Of a DNA stretch of 64,000 nucleotides, positions 59,394-64,000 are shown piece after piece. Source of the stretch: Bacteriovoracaceae bacterium UBA3083 (GTDB lineage: Bacteria > Bdellovibrionota > Bacteriovoracia > Bacteriovoracales > Bacteriovoracaceae); contig DFBJ01000013.1 of the NCBI GenBank assembly GCA_002366565.1, positions 1 to 64,000 of the forward strand, in the 5' to 3' direction. The notes under the pieces are model-generated. The model was not told the origin of the DNA. It did no database searches and saw only the letters and a list, made by a program, of their open reading frames with translations. Position 1 is the stretch's first letter. Each line of letters begins with the position of its first letter. The translations under genes and the position numbers were made by a program.

Positions 59394-61325
59394 ATGACTG
59401 AAATAAAGAAACTAGACGGAAAAGTTCCTGCGGGAAAACTTCAAGATAAATGGGATCAACACCGTTTCAATATGAAACTTGTTAACCCTGCAAATAAAAG
59501 AAAATATAAAGTAATTGTTGTAGGTACTGGTCTTGCTGGTGCTTCAGCTGCAGCAACTCTTTCTGAACTTGGATATGATGTAAGTACATTCTGTATTCAA
59601 GATTCTCCAAGAAGAGCTCACTCAATTGCAGCTCAAGGTGGTGTTAACGCTGCTAAGAACTACCCTAACGATGGCGATTCAATCTGGCGTCTATTCTATG
59701 ACACTATTAAAGGTGGAGATTATAGAGCAAGAGAAGCCAATGTTTATAGACTAGCTCAAGTTGCAAACAACATTATTGATCAGTGTGCTGCTCAAGGTGT
59801 TCCTTTTGCACGTGAGTACGGTGGGACTCTTTCTAATAGATCTTTCGGTGGAGCTCAGGTTTCAAGAACATTCTATGCTAGAGGACAAACTGGACAACAA
59901 CTTCTACTAGGAGCTTACTCAGCACTTATGAAAGAAGTTGGTAAAGGAAAAGTTAAGTCATATACAAGAAGAGAAATGGTTGAGCTTGTTGTTGTTGATG
60001 GTAAAGCAAGAGGAATCATTACAAGAAATGTTGTAACTGGTGAGTACGAAAAGTTCTCTGCAGATGCAGTTCTTCTTTGTACTGGTGGTTATGGTAACAC
60101 TTACTTCCTATCTTCAAATGCAATGGCATCAAACGGTTCTGCTGCTTGGAAAGCTTATAAGAAAGGTGCAATGTTTGCTAACCCTTGTTACACACAGATT
60201 CACCCTACTTGTATTCCTCAGCACGGAGACTTTCAATCTAAGCTAACTCTTATGTCAGAGTCTCTTAGAAATGATGGACGTGTTTGGGTACCAAAAGATA
60301 AGAATGAAACAAGAAAAGCAAATGATATCCCTGAAGAAGAAAGAGATTACTACCTAGAAGAGAAATACCCTTCTTTTGGTAACCTAGTTCCTAGAGATGT
60401 TGCAGCTAGAAATGCTAAGCAACAAGCTGATATGGGTAAAGGTGTTGGTTCAACTAAAGTTGCCGTATACCTAGACTTTGCAGATGCAATTAAAAGAGAA
60501 GGTATCGAGACTATTAAAGCTCGTTACGGAAACCTCTTTGATATGTACGAAAGAATTACAGATGAAAACCCATATGAAGTGCCAATGAGAATTTTCCCAG
60601 CGGTTCACTATACTATGGGTGGTCTATGGGTAGATTACAACCTTATGACGACAGTACCTGGTTGTTTCGCTCTTGGTGAAGCAAACTTCTCTGATCACGG
60701 TGCAAACAGACTTGGAGCTTCGGCACTAATGCAAGGCTTAGCTGATGGTTACTTCGTAATTCCTTATACTCTTGGAAATTACCTAGCAAGTGAAGGACTT
60801 ATCAATAGTGATGTTGAAGAGACAGCTCCTGAATTTGATGAAGCACTAAAAACTTCAAAAGAAAGATTTGATAAGCTTCTAGCAATTAACGGTACTAAGT
60901 CAGTTGACTCATTCCACAGAGAACTTGGTGTTGTAATGTGGGATTATGTTGGTATGGCAAGAACTGCTGAAGGGCTAAGCACAGCGATCACTAAAATTAA
61001 AGCTATCAGAGAAGACTTCTGGAAAAACGTTAAAGTTACTGGAACAAATGATGGTGTAAATATTGAGCTAGAAAAAGCAAACAGAGTTGCTGACTTCTTA
61101 GAGCTTGGTGAACTAATGGCCAGAGATGCTCTAACAAGAGAAGAGTCTTGTGGTGGTCACTTTAGAGATGAGTACCAAACGGAAGAGAATGAAGCAAAAA
61201 GAGAAGATGATAAGTTCTGTCATGTTGCAGCTTGGGAATACACAGGTGATAACAAAGAACCTATTAGAAATATTGAAGAGCTAAACTTTGAAAATGTAGC
61301 TCTAACACAAAGATCGTACAAGTAA
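59394..61325 (+). CDS. sdhA: Succinate dehydrogenase/fumarate reductase flavoprotein subunit
   Basis: 643 residues from ATG 59394, which has GGAGG upstream; the longer frame from 59343 only overlaps sdhC. FAD-binding GTGLAGA (44-50), covalent FAD His76 in HSIAAQGGVNAAKNY, substrate-site motifs QIHPTCIP, VPRDVAAR, FPAVHYTMGGLW and LGANRLGASALMQG. It oxidises succinate to fumarate or the reverse. Directly after sdhC and 21 bases before sdhB. Codon use is that of a well expressed gene. Confidence 0.97.
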   Translation: MTEIKKLDGKVPAGKLQDKWDQHRFNMKLVNPANKRKYKVIVVGTGLAGASAAATLSELGYDVSTFCIQDSPRRAHSIAAQGGVNAAKNYPNDGDSIWRLFYDTIKGGDYRAREANVYRLAQVANNIIDQCAAQGVPFAREYGGTLSNRSFGGAQVSRTFYARGQTGQQLLLGAYSALMKEVGKGKVKSYTRREMVELVVVDGKARGIITRNVVTGEYEKFSADAVLLCTGGYGNTYFLSSNAMASNGSAAWKAYKKGAMFANPCYTQIHPTCIPQHGDFQSKLTLMSESLRNDGRVWVPKDKNETRKANDIPEEERDYYLEEKYPSFGNLVPRDVAARNAKQQADMGKGVGSTKVAVYLDFADAIKREGIETIKARYGNLFDMYERITDENPYEVPMRIFPAVHYTMGGLWVDYNLMTTVPGCFALGEANFSDHGANRLGASALMQGLADGYFVIPYTLGNYLASEGLINSDVEETAPEFDEALKTSKERFDKLLAINGTKSVDSFHRELGVVMWDYVGMARTAEGLSTAITKIKAIREDFWKNVKVTGTNDGVNIELEKANRVADFLELGELMARDALTREESCGGHFRDEYQTEENEAKREDDKFCHVAAWEYTGDNKEPIRNIEELNFENVALTQRSYK

Positions 61326-61346
61326 CGCCAAAGGTAGGAGATTAAT

Positions 61347-62114
61347 ATGAGTTCTGATAATTTATTGACTTTAAATCTAAAAATTTGGCGTCAAAAAAAC
61401 AACAAAGAAAAAGGTGAAATCGTTGATTACACAATCGATGGAATTTCTCCAGATGCATCTTTCTTAGAAATGTTAGATGTTTTAAACGAAAAACTTATTG
61501 CCGAAGGAAATGATCCTGTAGCTTTTGATCATGACTGTAGAGAAGGTATCTGTGGTATGTGTTCATTAATGATCAATGGTCAAGCACATGGTCCAGAAGC
61601 AGAAACTACAACTTGTCAGCTTCACATGAGAAAGTTCCAAAATGGAGAGACAATTGTTGTTGAACCATTTAGAGCTAGAGCATTTCCAGTTCTAAAAGAC
61701 TTAATGATTGATAGAACTGCATTTGATGACATTATTGCATCTGGTGGTTTTGTTAATGTTAATACTGGTAACGCACAAGATGCTAACTCAATTCTTGTTC
61801 CAAAAGAGAATGCAGAACTAGCAATGGATGCAGCAGCATGTATTGGTTGTGGTGCATGTGTTGCTTCTTGTAAGAATGCTTCTGCGATGCTTTTTGTATC
61901 TGCAAAAGTTTCTCAACTCTCACTTCTTCCTCAAGGACAACTTGAAGCAGAAGAAAGAGTAAAGAACATGGTTTCTAAAATGGATGAACTTGGTTTTGGT
62001 AACTGTACTAATGAAGCAGAATGTGAAGCTTCTTGTCCAAAAGGAATTTCTATCAGCAATATTGCTAGAATGAACAGAGACTTCCTTTCAGCTGCAGTAA
62101 AAGCAAAAGACTAG
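61347..62114 (+). CDS. sdhB: Succinate dehydrogenase/fumarate reductase iron-sulfur subunit
   Basis: 255 residues. The [2Fe-2S] ligands are Cys64, Cys69, Cys72 and Cys90 (DCREGICGMCSL). The C-terminal domain has C165-I-G-C168-G-A-C171-V-A-S-C175 plus Cys220, Cys226 and Cys230, enough for one [4Fe-4S] and one [3Fe-4S] cluster. It wires electrons from the flavin in SdhA to the haems and quinone in SdhC. Last gene of the operon, followed by a strong terminator. Confidence 0.96.
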   Translation: MSSDNLLTLNLKIWRQKNNKEKGEIVDYTIDGISPDASFLEMLDVLNEKLIAEGNDPVAFDHDCREGICGMCSLMINGQAHGPEAETTTCQLHMRKFQNGETIVVEPFRARAFPVLKDLMIDRTAFDDIIASGGFVNVNTGNAQDANSILVPKENAELAMDAAACIGCGACVASCKNASAMLFVSAKVSQLSLLPQGQLEAEERVKNMVSKMDELGFGNCTNEAECEASCPKGISISNIARMNRDFLSAAVKAKD

Positions 62115-62141
62115 AAGTAAAATTAAACTCAGTTTAAAAGT

Positions 62142-62167
62142 AAAGGCCCTCTTCTGAGGGCCTTTTT
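62142..62167 (+). terminator. Rho-independent terminator of sdhCAB
   Basis: AAAGGCCCTC-TTCT-GAGGGCCTTT followed by TT and AT-rich sequence, 28 bases after the sdhB stop. Confidence 0.92.
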
Positions 62168-62192
62168 AATTTCCAATACTCTAAACAAGTGC

Positions 62193-62198
62193 TAACTT
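62193..62198 (+). promoter_or_regulatory. -10 box six bases before the 62205 start (leaderless type)
   Basis: TAACTT, with TTTCCA 17 bases upstream as a partial -35, lies exactly six bases before ATG 62205. No ribosome site. Confidence 0.45.
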
Positions 62199-62204
62199 AA
62201 ATTT

Positions 62205-63299
62205 ATGATTATCTATAGTGAAACGACCAAATCTTTTTTAGATAAATTGATTATTCTTACAAAGGAAATAATCAAAGATGAGCTAGATTTTCCTTTTCTA
62301 AGAAAAAGAATCCTAATAAATAGCACTTACTACCCTATTAACTTCATCTGCTTTGAACACTCAAAGACACTGGGGTTCTATGACCCTAAACTCTTCCAAA
62401 TTGGAATTAATAAAACTCTAATGTTCAAGGCCCAAGATCACCTACTTAAGAATATTATTCGTCATGAATTGGCGCACTTTCTATGTCATGTATACTTTGG
62501 TGATCAATGCAAAGCTCATGGTACAGAATTTAGAGATATATTTACCCAATACAATTGGGATAAATCTTTTTCTAAATCAACAATTCAAATAGAAGAATTT
62601 AAATCTAAAGAAAACAAAGAGTCTAAGATTTTTGAAAAAGTACAAAAACTCTTAAAACTTGCTGAATCTAAGAATGAATTTGAGGCCAAGCTAGCAACAA
62701 AGAAGGCCAATGACTTAATAACTAAACACAATCTCGAAAAAAGGTCTATTTCAGACGAAACAGAGGATGAAACCTACGTTATTCGTATTGCTAGCTTTAA
62801 GAAGCGCAGTGAAATCTACGATGGAATCTATGAGGTGATCTCGAACTTCAATGTCTACCCCATCTTCAACCAGGGAAGAGGCGGAGGCTATCTAGAAGTA
62901 GTCGGAAGTAAGGTTAATGTCCAAATAGCTGAATATACGGCAAACTTTTTAATCAACTCTATCTTAAGTTTGTGGAAAAAAACTCAGAAGGAAAACCCAC
63001 ACCTAAAGGGACTTGTGGCCAAGAACTCCTTTATTAGGTCTTTCTGTAAATCATTATCAGAAGAGTTAAAGAAAGAGAGAAGTGAGATCTACTCTTCTAA
63101 AGACCTCATTAGTCTATCAAGTGATCTGTCTTTACATATATCGCGTGCCTATCCAAAACTGAGACTAAGTTATTCAAAACAGAGGAAGAATGACTCTGCA
63201 GCGAGTGCCCTTGGGAAAAAGCTAGGAAAGAAGTTTAAAGTTAAGTCTGGACTATCTGCCGCTAAAGAAAAACTTCAAATTTCTTTTACAAAAAAATAG
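62205..63299 (+). CDS. SprT-like metallopeptidase fused to a DUF2786 domain
   Basis: 364 residues. The N-terminal part has the SprT zinc motif IIRHELAHFLCH (His87, Glu88, His91) and a third His105 in KAHGTEFRDIF, as in SprT/Spartan proteases that act on DNA-bound proteins. Residues 142-178 (KIFEKVQKLLKLAESKNEFEAKLATKKANDLITKHNL) match DUF2786, usually found at the start of phage and bacterial proteins of unknown role. A mixed alpha/beta domain and a Lys-rich C-terminus follow, consistent with nucleic-acid binding. The usual zinc ribbon of SprT is absent. Leaderless-type start. Function is inferred from domains only. Confidence 0.78.
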   Translation: MIIYSETTKSFLDKLIILTKEIIKDELDFPFLRKRILINSTYYPINFICFEHSKTLGFYDPKLFQIGINKTLMFKAQDHLLKNIIRHELAHFLCHVYFGDQCKAHGTEFRDIFTQYNWDKSFSKSTIQIEEFKSKENKESKIFEKVQKLLKLAESKNEFEAKLATKKANDLITKHNLEKRSISDETEDETYVIRIASFKKRSEIYDGIYEVISNFNVYPIFNQGRGGGYLEVVGSKVNVQIAEYTANFLINSILSLWKKTQKENPHLKGLVAKNSFIRSFCKSLSEELKKERSEIYSSKDLISLSSDLSLHISRAYPKLRLSYSKQRKNDSAASALGKKLGKKFKVKSGLSAAKEKLQISFTKK

Positions 63300-63355
63300 T
63301 CTCCATTTTTAATCTTAATGATATAATTATAAATAAATTTATAAGGAAATAGTAA

Positions 63356-63757
63356 ATGAAGTTAAAAAGAACAAATCATAAAATTATTGCTGGAGCATTA
63401 CTGATGGCGCTTGCTGTTGCTTTAGGAGCAATGGGAGCACATGCATTTGAGAAAACTCTCAGTGTTAAAAACTTAGCGACCTTCAAGACAGGAGTTGAAT
63501 ATCATATGCTTCATGCCTTTGGTCTTATCTTCCTTGGTATTATGGATAAAGTTTTCCATGATAGATTCAGAATTGAGAGTACGCTATTTGCACTAGGTAT
63601 AATCCTATTCTCTTTTAACTGCTATATTTACGCATTAACTGAGATCAAAGTATTTGCTCTTCTTATCCCTGTTGGTGGCGTTACATTTATAATGGGTTGG
63701 CTATCTCTAGGCCTAAGATTTTTTAAGATATCAAGAAAAAACAATGATTTAGAATAG
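63356..63757 (+). CDS. DUF423-family inner-membrane protein
   Basis: 133 residues with four membrane helices (about 9-30, 48-65, 72-94, 97-122). The start region IIAGALLMALAVALGAMGAHAFE and YHMLHAFGLIFLG are the family signature. DUF423 proteins (YgdD-like) are small membrane proteins without a known function. AAGGA precedes the ATG. Confidence 0.85.
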   Translation: MKLKRTNHKIIAGALLMALAVALGAMGAHAFEKTLSVKNLATFKTGVEYHMLHAFGLIFLGIMDKVFHDRFRIESTLFALGIILFSFNCYIYALTEIKVFALLIPVGGVTFIMGWLSLGLRFFKISRKNNDLE

Positions 63758-63828
63758 ATTATTTTTCTTTAGCTTCGCTTTAGATCGACCGAATAGTTTT
63801 AGGTAATAAATTTAACTTGGGGATGTGT

Positions 63829-64000
63829 GTGTCGACAAAAAAACAAATAGATAAGTATATAACGACATGTACTACTATATTTAAGATGTTTGACCACGAC
63901 GTCGCAATCTCCAAGAATAAAGCTAACCTATGGCACTTCACGGCCAGAAGAACTGATAAGAAGTACCTCGTCTACTGTGCACCTAACCTTACAAAAGTTA
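63829..64000 (+). CDS. Hypothetical protein, truncated by the window edge
   Basis: A frame open to the last base. The GTG at 63829 has GGGG six bases upstream; an ATG at 63823 in the same frame is the other choice. The visible 57 residues (STKKQIDKYITTCTTIF, KANLWHFTARRTDKKYLVYCAP) resemble no family I can name from so short a piece. No signal peptide. Confidence 0.5.
   Translation, partial: MSTKKQIDKYITTCTTIFKMFDHDVAISKNKANLWHFTARRTDKKYLVYCAPNLTKV

Noticed and set aside
63785..63796. GACCGAATAG also found before the 55376-58378 gene, as a sigma28-type -10
   Set aside because: The ten-base match is real, but the bases do not fit GCCGATAA well and no proper -35 lies at the right distance at 63785.

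Overview
The window is about 64 kb of AT-rich (roughly one-third G+C by eye), gene-dense bacterial chromosome. No tRNA, rRNA, CRISPR array, insertion sequence or prophage module was found. The gene mix fits a marine predatory bacterium of the Bdellovibrio-and-like group, most likely Halobacteriovorax/Bacteriovorax. That mix is many large, otherwise unrecognised secreted proteins and lipoproteins, a flagellin, a CheY/CheX module, sigma28- and sigma54-type promoters, a CarD-type regulator and a type-B succinate dehydrogenase. The assignment is an inference from style and content, not from a database match.

Layout. 1-5.4 kb: end of a fibre-like protein with a self-cleaving S74 chaperone domain, then a secreted protein with five fibrinogen-like units. 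5.4-9.7 kb: housekeeping genes (ffh, a HAD phosphatase, a tRNA-dihydrouridine synthase, a cytochrome c). 9.9-21.6 kb: secreted proteins and lipoproteins, three of them behind sigma28-like promoters, plus an endonuclease/phosphatase-fold protein and a subtilase. 21.7-29.9 kb: a DUF523/TudS protein, a histidine kinase, flagellin, and a five-gene signalling operon (pseudo-receiver/GAF-like protein, degenerate HD-GYP, CheY, HPt-like protein with a CheZ-like tail, CheX). 29.9-32.6 kb: a phosphoesterase, a small metallopeptidase and a phosphopantetheinyl transferase. 32.7-40.7 kb: six secreted proteins of unknown function on the minus strand, two of them paralogues. 41-51 kb: uvrB, lysA, carD, sucC-sucD-ndk, a metallo-beta-lactamase-fold protein, a GYF-domain membrane protein and a ureohydrolase. 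51.2-58.4 kb: a predicted sigma54-driven small RNA, small secreted proteins, a sigma54-driven two-gene operon and a 1000-residue secreted protein. 58.7-62.1 kb: sdhCAB. 62.2-64 kb: a SprT-like/DUF2786 protein, a DUF423 membrane protein and a truncated gene.

How the parts fit. Central metabolism is represented by succinyl-CoA synthetase with nucleoside diphosphate kinase, succinate dehydrogenase and DAP decarboxylase. Flagellin, CheY, CheX and the HPt-like protein point to motility control. The sigma28-type promoters ahead of surface and secreted genes suggest that these are expressed with motility, as attack-phase genes are in Bdellovibrio. The most novel regulatory signals are two near-perfect sigma54 promoters (one for a structured small RNA of about 95 nt, one whose start site falls next to the start codon) and a recurring arrangement in which a -10 box lies exactly 6 nt before ATG. 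That arrangement predicts widespread leaderless mRNAs.
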